Source of the DNA: a virus | DNA: 41,662 nt | Virus record (IMG/VR): IMGVR_UViG_3300044986_000742 | Coordinates: 1 to 41,662 of that record | Direction: 5' to 3' (one strand) | Part shown: in pieces, positions 23,287 through 29,530 of the stretch | Numbering within the stretch: position 1 is the stretch's first letter | How the letters are laid out: each line of letters begins with the position of its first letter | The notes under the pieces: model-generated | Told to the model about the DNA's origin: nothing | Database searches by the model: none | Seen by the model: only the letters and a program-made list of their open reading frames with translations | Program-made: the position numbers and the translations under genes

Positions 23287-24003
23287 ATGAGCGAAAACAA
23301 TGGTCAACTGGTCACCCAGAAGGCCCAGCCGGTCGAGATCCAACTCGACCAACACGGAGTGCAACTACGCAGCTTCGATGAAATGGCGAGGTTCTGCCGC
23401 GCCATCGTGAACTCCGGCCTTGCGCCGAAGGGATTCAACACACCGGAGGCCGTCATGGTCGCGGTGCAGCATGGCTTGGAACTGGGCCTCGCGCCCATGC
23501 AGGCGCTCCAGTCCATCGCCATCGTCAACGGCAAGCCGGTCGTCTACGGAGACACCGCACTGGCCATTGCGACGGCGCATCCGGCGTTTCTCGACATCGA
23601 TGAGAGGGTCGAGGGCAACACCGCGACATGCGTGGTAAAGCGCCGCGACCGCTCGCCGGTCGTCCGTACTTTCTCCGAGGCCGACGCCAAGAAGGCCGGC
23701 TTGTGGGGCAAGTCCGGCCCTTGGCAGCAATACCCGAACCGCATGCTCCAGATGCGGGCGCGTAGCTGGGCGCTCCGCGATGCCTTCCCCGACGCGCTGC
23801 GCGGTCTGGGCATCCGCGAAGAGGTGGCCGACTACCAAGTCAAGGTGGCCCGCGGGCGCGAAGTCGCGTCCAGCGTAGTGCTGCCGGAGGTCAAGACCGC
23901 TGACGAGTTCTTTGAGTCCGCGGTCAGCGCCGACGTTAGCCAACGCGCCGCGCTGGAAGACATCGAAACCGGCGAACTCTTCGGAAAGGTGGCATCACGA
24001 TGA
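23287..24003 (+). CDS. RecT-like single-strand annealing protein
   Basis: A 238-residue protein matching the RecT/Redbeta-type annealing family. The signature is SFDEMARFCRAIVNSGLAP (about 26-44), then AVQHGLELGLAPMQALQSI (about 58-76) and VVYGDTALAIA. Later comes WGKSGPWQQYPNRMLQMRARSWALRDAFPDAL (about 140-171), the conserved 'W-x-x-YP-x-x-M-x-x-xRA-x-x-x-x-x-R-x-x-F' segment. It pairs single strands during recombination and replication and works with the exonuclease at 24331. Upstream in-frame ATGs at 23209 and 23269 are possible starts. The C-terminal tail is acidic. ATGA overlap with the next gene. Confidence 0.85.
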   Translation: MSENNGQLVTQKAQPVEIQLDQHGVQLRSFDEMARFCRAIVNSGLAPKGFNTPEAVMVAVQHGLELGLAPMQALQSIAIVNGKPVVYGDTALAIATAHPAFLDIDERVEGNTATCVVKRRDRSPVVRTFSEADAKKAGLWGKSGPWQQYPNRMLQMRARSWALRDAFPDALRGLGIREEVADYQVKVARGREVASSVVLPEVKTADEFFESAVSADVSQRAALEDIETGELFGKVASR

Positions 24004-24182
24004 AACGCATCATCACTCCGAAGGAGGCCAAGGAGGCCAAGTATCGCGCCATGACGAACCCGTATGTCCTGCCGAAAGAAGCCGACATGCTGCAAAACGT
24101 CGTGTTGGACATGGTCCGCGGCAAAGCGGACTACGCGCTGGTCGCAGTGGGCGAAGATCAAGTGGAGGTGTGGCGTAAATGA
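24000..24182 (+). CDS. Small protein between RecT and exonuclease, 60 residues
   Basis: A helical, charged protein (MKRIITPKEAKEAKYRAM, then PYVLPKEADMLQNVVLDMVRGK, then a short strand). No domain recognised. ATGA-type overlaps at both ends tie it into the recombination operon. Confidence 0.55.
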   Translation: MKRIITPKEAKEAKYRAMTNPYVLPKEADMLQNVVLDMVRGKADYALVAVGEDQVEVWRK

Positions 24183-24334
24183 ACGCTGACCTCGTCTGGG
24201 CCGTCGAGTGGCTCAACACACTCACCGACCGCATGACCGGCGACCACATGGTTGCCGAGTTCATGGCCGAGTTGGAACACCGCCGCACGCAGAGCGATGC
24301 GCTTAATTTGGCAGCGAAGGAGGCCGGAATATGA
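24179..24334 (+). CDS. Small protein, 51 residues
   Basis: A short acidic helical protein (ADLVWAVEWLNTLTDRM, then FMAELEHRRTQSDALNLAAKEAGI). It overlaps both neighbours by four bases. Unknown function; likely an accessory of the RecE/RecT operon. Confidence 0.5.
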   Translation: MNADLVWAVEWLNTLTDRMTGDHMVAEFMAELEHRRTQSDALNLAAKEAGI

Positions 24335-25137
24335 ACACCGGCATCCTGTCGCTGCCGGAGGCGCAATATCGCGCCGCGGAGGGTGTATCGAAGTCCATGC
24401 TCGACTGGATTGCGCCGCCCAAAACTCCGGCGCATTTCAAGGCCAAGCTCGACGGGTTGATCCCCGACGAGCAGACGCCCGCGATGCGGCTGGGCAGCAT
24501 GATCCACCGCGCAATACTGGAGTGGGACACGCTCGACTACGTAGTGCGTCCGGAGGGCATGGTCTTCACGACCAAGGAGGGCAAAGAGTGGAAGGCCGCG
24601 CAGACCAAGCCGGTGATCACGCAGGACGAGTATCAGACGATCCTTGGCATGCGTGATTCGGTGAACGCTCACCCCGCGGTCAAGCGGGTGCTGGCCAACG
24701 CGAAGACCGAGGTTTCGCTGTTCGCGAATGGCGAAGACGGAGTTCTCCGCAAGGCGCGGATCGATGCGCTGCCCGACTCCGGCAACGTCATCGTGGACAT
24801 CAAGAGTTGCCAAAGCGCCGACGCGGACATGATGGCCAAGAGCGTGGTCAACTACCGCTACGACGTCCAAGCCGCCTACTACCTCGACCTCTGCCAACTG
24901 CTGGGGATCGACAAGACGGAGTTCTTGTTTGTGTGCGTGGAAAAGCAGCCGCCCTACGCGGTTGCCGTCTACGCGCTCGACCAGCAGGCCATTGAGTGGG
25001 GGCGCAAGCAATACCAGCGCGATCTGGCGCTGGTGAAAAACTGCATGGCGGAAGACCACTGGCCGTCGTTTACGCAAGACATCACCACGCTCGCGCTTCC
25101 GGCGTGGGCGCAGAAACAAGCGGAGAGCGTCCTCTAA
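24331..25137 (+). CDS. RecE-type PD-(D/E)XK exonuclease
   Basis: A 268-residue protein. GVSKSMLDWI near the N-terminus, RLGSMIHRAILE (H59), KARIDALPDSGNVIVDIKS with D145 and the D156-x-K158 pair, then YDVQAAYYL (Q180, Y183) form the metal site and helix of the Exo VIII/RecE exonuclease fold. It degrades one strand of duplex ends so that RecT can anneal the other. The pair sits in the usual phage order with two tiny genes between. All catalytic positions are present. Confidence 0.85.
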   Translation: MNTGILSLPEAQYRAAEGVSKSMLDWIAPPKTPAHFKAKLDGLIPDEQTPAMRLGSMIHRAILEWDTLDYVVRPEGMVFTTKEGKEWKAAQTKPVITQDEYQTILGMRDSVNAHPAVKRVLANAKTEVSLFANGEDGVLRKARIDALPDSGNVIVDIKSCQSADADMMAKSVVNYRYDVQAAYYLDLCQLLGIDKTEFLFVCVEKQPPYAVAVYALDQQAIEWGRKQYQRDLALVKNCMAEDHWPSFTQDITTLALPAWAQKQAESVL

Positions 25138-25448
25138 TGAGCGAAAAAGCCTACGTCCCGTATTGGGCCAAGGGCATCTCGCCCGCCCAGTGGCGTCAGC
25201 GTCTTTTGACGCTGGCGCTGCCGGTGCGGCACGCCGCGGCGCGGATCATCTGGTGGGAGACGCTGTCCCTCCGGATGGTTCCCGACCGCGACGACGTCCT
25301 CGACGACATGCTCAAGCACGGGCCGGAGGTTCCCGACAGCGACCTCCAAGCGGCGCTCGTCCAGATCGGCCTGCCAAGCCGCTTCGTATTGCGCCGGATT
25401 ACGACACCCAAACCGCGCCCACCGCGGCGCAAAAAACCCACACAATGA
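25137..25448 (+). CDS. Conserved-type early protein, 103 residues
   Basis: It begins MSEKAYVPYWAKGISPAQWRQ and contains ALPVRHAAARIIWWETL and DLQAALVQIGLP, ending in a basic tail (KPRPPRRKKPTQ). It couples to the exonuclease by TAATG and to RusA by ATGA overlap. It has the look of a small DNA-associated protein, but no family is recognised. Confidence 0.55.
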   Translation: MSEKAYVPYWAKGISPAQWRQRLLTLALPVRHAAARIIWWETLSLRMVPDRDDVLDDMLKHGPEVPDSDLQAALVQIGLPSRFVLRRITTPKPRPPRRKKPTQ

Positions 25449-25840
25449 TCACCGCAATTATTCAAGGCGACCCGCCGACGGTCACCGCCCAGCAGAAGGG
25501 CGTGATGGTCCGCGGCGGTCGTCCCATGTTTTTCACGAAGAAAAAGGTCAAGGACGCGCAGGACGCGCTGGTCTTGCAACTTCGGCAATTCAAGCCGCGT
25601 CAGCCGGTCGAGTTTCCGGTGCTGATTAAGATCAAGTTCGCCTTCCGCGTGACCAAGGCGCGACCCAACGAGCGCATCCACGCGGTGCGGCCCGACCTTG
25701 ACAACTTATGCAAGGGCGTCCTCGACGCGCTGGTGCCTGCCGGTTGGGTTGCGGACGACGCGCTGGTTGATCAACTCGTCGCGGAGAAGTGCCGCGTGGC
25801 AGATCCGTATTTGGAAATCACGATGAAGGAGAGGTTGTGA
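25445..25840 (+). CDS. rusA: RusA-family Holliday junction resolvase
   Basis: A 131-residue protein with the RusA active-site segment RPDLDNLCKGVLDAL (D84, D86, N87, K90, D94), then VADDALVDQL (D104, D105) and K115. RusA dimers cut four-way junctions produced by recombination and replication, which suits the RecE/RecT genes just upstream. The length is close to E. coli RusA (120). The ATG at 25445 overlaps the preceding stop and its own TGA overlaps the next GTG. Confidence 0.88.
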   Translation: MITAIIQGDPPTVTAQQKGVMVRGGRPMFFTKKKVKDAQDALVLQLRQFKPRQPVEFPVLIKIKFAFRVTKARPNERIHAVRPDLDNLCKGVLDALVPAGWVADDALVDQLVAEKCRVADPYLEITMKERL

Positions 25841-26676
25841 AGCTGGACGCCAATTTTATCACTCACTGGAAGACCGAGCGCCTGCTGGAAGCATGCGGGC
25901 CGACCGCGGTCTTGGGACTGCTCCGGCTTTGGGGAGACGCGCAGAACAAGCGCCAGTGGCGCGGTCTGACGCTCAACCCGCGCAAGCTGGCCGCGATCAT
26001 GCGCCACGATGGCGATGCCGACGCGCTCTGGGCCGCGATGACCGACAAGGACTCGCCGTGGCTCGACGAGGAGCCGGAGGGAACGTGGGCTATTCATGGG
26101 TTCGACGAGCACAACCGCCAGCTACTGCACCTTTGGGAAGCCGGTCGCAAGGGTGGCCGTCCTACTAAAGACAATACTAATAATGGTAGGGTAGGGCTTG
26201 GCGCATATGAAAAGCATATGGATACCATATGCAAACCATATGGTTTTTCTACAGAGAGCGTCACGACCCCCACCTTGGAGGAGTTCAAGGCCGCGGCGCT
26301 TTTGATGGGCGTCGAGGAGGCGATTGCTGAAGAGGTCTGGCACGATAACGAGTCTCGCGCCATCGCTCCGACCGGCGAGTGGACCGACTGGAACGGACGC
26401 CCGATTGCCAACTGGCGTTCCAACCTCAAAGCCAGAGCCGCCCAGATTGCGCGTAAACGCCCGTCCAAGGCTTTGACTAAACCCAAGGGGGTCTGGGACG
26501 CCAAACAGGGCATCGACGCCTTAAACGCGAAGCTGGAGCGAATGAAGGCCAATCCGAAGTTCCGGCGGCAAAGGGAAGAGACGCCGTGGGAGACGGAGTG
26601 GACGCCGGAGGCGAAAGCCGAGGTGGCGCAGATACGTCAGAAAATCCGCGAACTGGAAGGGGTGGTGGCGGCGTGA
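25837..26676 (+). CDS. Phage replication initiator / replisome organiser-like protein
   Basis: A 279-residue protein with a GTG start preceded by AAGGAGAGG. The N-terminal domain (residues 1-95: KLDANFITHWKTERLLEACG, LLRLWGDAQNKRQWRGLTL, RKLAAIMRH) looks like the winged-helix DNA-binding part of phage O/DnaD-type initiators. A linker (about 105-140) contains the CATATG iterons. The C-terminal part has EWTDWNGRPIANWRSNLKAR, a motif found at the end of many phage replisome organisers. It probably binds the repeats inside its own gene and loads the host helicase. A 12-bp element lies in codons 213-216. Confidence 0.7.
   Translation: MKLDANFITHWKTERLLEACGPTAVLGLLRLWGDAQNKRQWRGLTLNPRKLAAIMRHDGDADALWAAMTDKDSPWLDEEPEGTWAIHGFDEHNRQLLHLWEAGRKGGRPTKDNTNNGRVGLGAYEKHMDTICKPYGFSTESVTTPTLEEFKAAALLMGVEEAIAEEVWHDNESRAIAPTGEWTDWNGRPIANWRSNLKARAAQIARKRPSKALTKPKGVWDAKQGIDALNAKLERMKANPKFRRQREETPWETEWTPEAKAEVAQIRQKIRELEGVVAA
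26161..26250. other. Putative replication origin with four CATATG iterons
   Basis: CATATG occurs at 26204, 26215, 26226 and 26237, each exactly 11 bp apart, next to an A+T-rich stretch (26164-26185). Within it GCATATGG-ATA-CCATATGC (26214-26232) and AAACCATATGGTTT (26233-26246) are perfect palindromes. It lies in the linker of the replication gene, as lambda ori lies inside gene O. The origin role is inferred. Confidence 0.7.
26472..26483 (-). promoter_or_regulatory. 12-bp dispersed element, inside the replication gene
   Basis: Exact copy, + strand TTTGACTAAACC, in the codons for A-L-T-K-P. One of four copies inside coding sequence. Confidence 0.65.
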
Positions 26677-26707
26677 TTCCATTTGACCACCGACATAAAA
26701 TCGCAAC

Positions 26708-26914
26708 ATGCCCAACACGCTGGAGTCCTACATCCAGAACGTCCTGCACGATGACGAGATTACGGTGATGAACATTCTCGCAGAGCATTGCTATCTCGTT
26801 TCGGACAACGCTTTTCGCGCCGCGGACGTCGCCAACTCCGGTGAAGTTGTCGCGTGGATGGAGCGCAATCCGCACTACTTTCGCAAAGGTTTAGTCAAAA
26901 CCAAGAGACGATGA
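26708..26914 (+). CDS. Small early protein, 68 residues
   Basis: A helical acidic protein (MPNTLESYIQNVLHDDEITV, then NAFRAADVANSGEVVAWMER) with a basic end that reads RKGLVKTKRR. The G-L-V-K near the end is encoded by a copy of the 12-bp element. No domain recognised. It overlaps the next small ORF by four bases (ATGA). Confidence 0.55.
   Translation: MPNTLESYIQNVLHDDEITVMNILAEHCYLVSDNAFRAADVANSGEVVAWMERNPHYFRKGLVKTKRR
26888..26899 (+). promoter_or_regulatory. 12-bp dispersed element at a gene end
   Basis: Exact GGTTTAGTCAAA in frame as Gly-Leu-Val-Lys, 15 bases before the stop of the 26708 gene. The following bases make GGTTTAGTCAAAACC, a short hairpin also present at 37884. Confidence 0.7.
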
Positions 26915-27027
26915 AACTTTCCGGCGGCAACGTGGCGTCAACGTATAGATGGCAAGCGCCATATCTGTGTGTGGGGCACTGCTTCGGTATTACGCTATCC
27001 GAAGCCCGCCGGAACTTTTTCCCATGA
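26911..27027 (+). CDS. Small ORF, 38 residues
   Basis: It reads MKLSGGNVASTYRWQAPY, then LCVGHCFGITLSEARRNFFP. It is coupled by four-base overlap at both ends, in keeping with its neighbours. Two cysteines and one histidine do not form a clear metal site. Function unknown. Confidence 0.45.
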   Translation: MKLSGGNVASTYRWQAPYLCVGHCFGITLSEARRNFFP

Positions 27028-27395
27028 TGCTGGAACTGCAACGCCCGTTCCCCGTGGACACACCGCTTGGCTATGGCTGGGCGATCATCGTCAGCCGCGA
27101 GAGCAATCTGGCCAACGACATTTGGACGGTGGTCATGGAGCGCGACGGCGCGTTTGTCCATCTGCGATCCGAACAAATCTGGGCGCTCCCCAACGGGACG
27201 CTCGACATCAACACAACACCAACACCAACACAACCATGCAATACGACGACAATAACCGAGGAGCAGCGTTCCCGCGTCAAAGCGATAATCCAAAAGCTCC
27301 AAAGTGGTCTGGACCCGTCAAAATCGAAGGCCGCGACTACGAGATCAGCATCTGGGAGCAAACGAGCAAAAGCGGGAAGGAATTCCTCTCGCTGA
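27024..27395 (+). CDS. Small early protein, 123 residues, 3' part overlaps next gene
   Basis: The first 65 residues (MMLELQRPFPVDTPLGYGWA, then NDIWTVVMERDGAFVHLRSEQI, then NGTLDI) follow the pattern of a known small phage family with 'TPLGxGxAIxV...NDxWxVVxxxxGxxxHxxxxQI'. Those relatives usually end about here. In this genome the frame stays open and overlaps the SSB-like gene by 160 bases, where it becomes Thr/Ser/Lys-rich. The extension may be meaningless read-through rather than functional protein. Confidence 0.5.
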   Translation: MMLELQRPFPVDTPLGYGWAIIVSRESNLANDIWTVVMERDGAFVHLRSEQIWALPNGTLDINTTPTPTQPCNTTTITEEQRSRVKAIIQKLQSGLDPSKSKAATTRSASGSKRAKAGRNSSR

Positions 27396-27508
27396 AATTC
27401 GGCCCGCCGTGGCAACCGAAGGAAAAAGGCAGCAACTACAACGCGCCGAAACCGGCGGCACCGCGGGTGACGGACGAACCGGCGACTGAAGACGACATTC
27501 CGTTTTGA
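27236..27508 (+). CDS. SSB-like protein with acidic DDIPF tip, 90 residues
   Basis: A 90-residue protein: an open N-terminus (MQYDDNNRGAAFPRQ), a beta core (KWSGPVKIEGRDYEISIWEQ, GKEFLSLKFGPP), a flexible Lys/Pro linker and the tip EPATEDDIPF. DDIPF is the classic end of bacterial single-strand binding proteins, which recruits replication and repair enzymes. It is shorter than typical SSB (about 110-180), so an OB fold is plausible but unproven. The CA-rich leader has no Shine-Dalgarno. Its genome place beside recombination and replication genes fits. Confidence 0.6.
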   Translation: MQYDDNNRGAAFPRQSDNPKAPKWSGPVKIEGRDYEISIWEQTSKSGKEFLSLKFGPPWQPKEKGSNYNAPKPAAPRVTDEPATEDDIPF

Positions 27509-27939
27509 TCCTGCACGAGACACAAGCAGACCGGCGCACCGAAGCGCGGATCGTCGAAGCCGTCGCCGCCAAGCACGGTTTCGGCACCGCGTTTTGCTCC
27601 AAGGCTTACCCCGTGGACTCCATGTTCATGCGGGGCCGGAGGCCGGTCTGCTTTGTCGAGGCAAGGCACCGCAACAACGCGAAGGACAAGTATCCGACCT
27701 TTATGTGGTCGCTGCAAAAGTTCATTCACGCCAAGCAGTTTGCCGAAGTGCTGCCGACCGTCCTGCTCGTCGAGTGGGAGGACGGCATCTTTAGCCACAG
27801 GATCAACGGCGACCACTACGAGATCAGCTACGTCAACCGCACCGGCACCACCGGACGCACCAGCGCCGACAACGAGCCGGTCATTGAAATACCGACGGAC
27901 AAGTTCAAAGAGGAAATACCGAGGGAATACGAATGGTAA
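27505..27939 (+). CDS. PD-(D/E)XK-like nuclease-related protein
   Basis: A 144-residue protein. RRTEARIVEAVAAKHG is followed by PVDSMFMRGRRPVCFVEARHRNN, then YPTFMWSLQKFIHAKQFAEVL and TVLLVEWEDGIFSH. The order 'D ... (strand) E-x-K/R ... Y-P-T-x-M ... LLVEW' is that of a small phage family with a nuclease fold. Here the usual E-x-K reads E-A-R, so activity is uncertain. The likely start is TTG at 27505, overlapping the previous TGA; no ATG fits. Last residues overlap the glycosyltransferase start. Confidence 0.5.
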   Translation: MILHETQADRRTEARIVEAVAAKHGFGTAFCSKAYPVDSMFMRGRRPVCFVEARHRNNAKDKYPTFMWSLQKFIHAKQFAEVLPTVLLVEWEDGIFSHRINGDHYEISYVNRTGTTGRTSADNEPVIEIPTDKFKEEIPREYEW

Positions 27940-28592
27940 AGATCGACTACGCCATCCAAACCAGCGAGCGCACCCGCAACCGGCTCCCGCTGCTGGAAAA
28001 CTGGACGCGCCACGTTCAAGCGCCCAGCACCGTCCGGTTTGTCAGCGACGAGCATGTGGGCAGTGGCACCTACTTGAGCGCCATCGACAAGACGATCTAC
28101 GCGCTGGACACGTTCCAGCCGCATTACGACTGGCTCTACATCGTGGACGACGACGGCTACGTCGTTCCAAGGCGCTTGGAACTGCGACTGATTGATCTCG
28201 ACCCCGACGAGCATCACGCCATTGGCTGCGTGCAGGGCGTGTTATCCAACGACACCCACAAATTTCCATCGATTCATGGCGGGTGCGGTTACGCGCTGTC
28301 CAGAGCGACGGCCTTGGCCTTGCAGCAACGTCACTGGCATGGCGAACTGGTGCGGCACCACCGGAGCAGTGATGGAACCGTTGCGATGAATTTGCACCAC
28401 ATCCGCGTGATTCCGACCGGCGACGAGCGATTCAGCGACGGCGCACCGAAAGACGAGACGACATTCATCGCGTGCCACAAGGCGAAATTGGAGGATTACG
28501 CACGACTTAATAGCGCACAGGCAGGAGCGGAACCAAGTAAGGAAGGATATTTAAGGAAACCAAACGAAGATGCGGTCAATGTTTTAGTTTGA
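27933..28592 (+). CDS. Fringe/GT31-like glycosyltransferase
   Basis: A 219-residue protein. The key parts are a Rossmann-like start (IDYAIQTSERTRNRLPLL), 'HYDWLYIVDDDGYVV' with the DxD metal/nucleotide-sugar motif at D72-D74, and 'IHGGCGYALSRATALAL' (115-130), the GG-x-GY-x-(L/I)S segment typical of Fringe and beta-1,3-galactosyltransferases. No signal peptide or membrane helix is present, so it acts in the cytoplasm. Possible substrates are host surface-sugar precursors (serotype change) or modified phage DNA bases. It ends the early operon, just before packaging genes. Confidence 0.7.
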   Translation: MVKIDYAIQTSERTRNRLPLLENWTRHVQAPSTVRFVSDEHVGSGTYLSAIDKTIYALDTFQPHYDWLYIVDDDGYVVPRRLELRLIDLDPDEHHAIGCVQGVLSNDTHKFPSIHGGCGYALSRATALALQQRHWHGELVRHHRSSDGTVAMNLHHIRVIPTGDERFSDGAPKDETTFIACHKAKLEDYARLNSAQAGAEPSKEGYLRKPNEDAVNVLV

Positions 28593-28618
28593 CCAACAGA
28601 GTAGAAAAGATTCACGAC

Positions 28619-29017
28619 ATGACCTCTCAAACCGAAAAAGACAAGCGCATCGATGCCGTGGCCGACTGGATCATCGATGGCGTGCGCTACTCTGAACTCG
28701 TTGCAAAAACTTGCAGTGAGTGGAAGGTTTGCCCGCGGACAGCTTATACCTATATCGGCGCGGCCAATGCCATTGTGCGCGACGTCCGCATGACCATGAA
28801 AGAGGCCGAGGTGCGCGAGGCCGTTGATTGCTTGAAGGACACCTATCAATCGGCCCGCAGGGAGAACGACCATTCCGCCGCCACCGGAGCCGTGCGCGAA
28901 CTGGTCAAACTTTTGGGTCTGGCCGAACCCGACAAGACCGAGGTCAAGCACGACGCGACCGATCCGATCAAGGCGCTCTTGGGCGAGATCGTCAACGCAC
29001 CGGACAAGGCGCAGTAA
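28619..29017 (+). CDS. Terminase small subunit
   Basis: A 132-residue protein beginning MTSQTEKDKRIDAVADWI. The N-terminal helix-turn-helix is IIDGVRYSELVAKTCSEW, then CPRTAYTYIGAANAIVRDV. A long coiled helix follows (TMKEAEVREAVDCLKDTYQS), then VRELVKLLGLAEPD and an acidic/charged end. This is the plan of podovirus small terminases, which form rings and recognise the packaging site. The ATG at 28619 is preferred to a TTG at 28589. It is separated from the large terminase by three genes. Its stop carries the 18-bp repeat. Confidence 0.78.
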   Translation: MTSQTEKDKRIDAVADWIIDGVRYSELVAKTCSEWKVCPRTAYTYIGAANAIVRDVRMTMKEAEVREAVDCLKDTYQSARRENDHSAATGAVRELVKLLGLAEPDKTEVKHDATDPIKALLGEIVNAPDKAQ

Positions 29018-29030
29018 ACTCTTGCGCCAA
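29013..29030 (+). repeat. 18-bp direct repeat spanning a stop codon, copy 2
   Basis: AGTAAACTCTTGCGCCAA, identical to 11948-11965; the TAA is the terminase small subunit stop. It can form a small GCGC-CAATT-GCGC hairpin (29024-29036). Confidence 0.8.
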
Positions 29031-29036
29031 TTGCGC

Positions 29037-29048
29037 GGTATAGTCAAA
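29037..29048 (+). promoter_or_regulatory. 12-bp dispersed element, one mismatch
   Basis: GGTATAGTCAAA (A instead of T at the fourth base), eight bases before the ATG at 29057, immediately behind the 18-bp repeat. The same arrangement is seen at 11948-11989. Confidence 0.65.
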
Positions 29049-29056
29049 ACACGCCG

Positions 29057-29527
29057 ATGATCACTCCTCGTTACATTTCCAAAGTCTCCAACACGCGCCC
29101 GAACGACACGACCGCCTATGCGGCCAACGATGTCCTTGGCACTGATCCGGCCAGCGTCATTGAGTTCGCCAACATTGCCCCGCAGGGCGGCGGCACAATT
29201 GTGCTGCTTTACGCTGCGATGCGGATCGACGCCGGAACAAGCACACAAGGCCAGACACGTTTGCACCTGTATTCCAGCGCCCCGACAGCCATCGCGGACA
29301 ATGCGGCCTTCAATCTGCCTTCCGGCGACCGCGACAAGTATCTTGGCTTCATCACGCTGGGCGGGCCGATTGACTTGGGCGACACGATGTTCACCGAGGA
29401 GGATTTCCTCCGCAAGACGATCACCGCGACATCCTCCAGCATCTTTGCCATTGCCGAGACAACGGGCGCGTTCACGCCCGCGGCCAGCACGGTGCGGACA
29501 TTGGAACTTCGCTCCGTCGAGGCGTAA
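29057..29527 (+). CDS. Structural-type phage protein, 156 residues
   Basis: A beta-rich protein (TTAYAANDVLGTDPASVIEF, then GGTIVLLYAAMRIDAGTST, then FNLPSGDRDKYLGFITLGGP). Proteins of this plan are common in phages near adhesin or head genes and look like small virion or baseplate-like components. It is encoded directly before the receptor-binding-type gene 29531 with only three bases between. No enzymatic residues stand out. Confidence 0.6.
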   Translation: MITPRYISKVSNTRPNDTTAYAANDVLGTDPASVIEFANIAPQGGGTIVLLYAAMRIDAGTSTQGQTRLHLYSSAPTAIADNAAFNLPSGDRDKYLGFITLGGPIDLGDTMFTEEDFLRKTITATSSSIFAIAETTGAFTPAASTVRTLELRSVEA

Positions 29528-29530
29528 GCC

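Noticed and set aside
26888-26902. GGTTTAGTCAAAACC hairpin as the reason for the 12-mer (terminator)
   Set aside because: The AAACC half of the stem is complete at only two of twelve copies and there is no U-tract; the conserved part is the asymmetric 12-mer.
21006-28592. Phage RNA polymerase or DNA polymerase as in T7
   Set aside because: No gene of suitable size or motif exists; the largest early proteins are the initiator (279 residues) and the exonuclease (268 residues).
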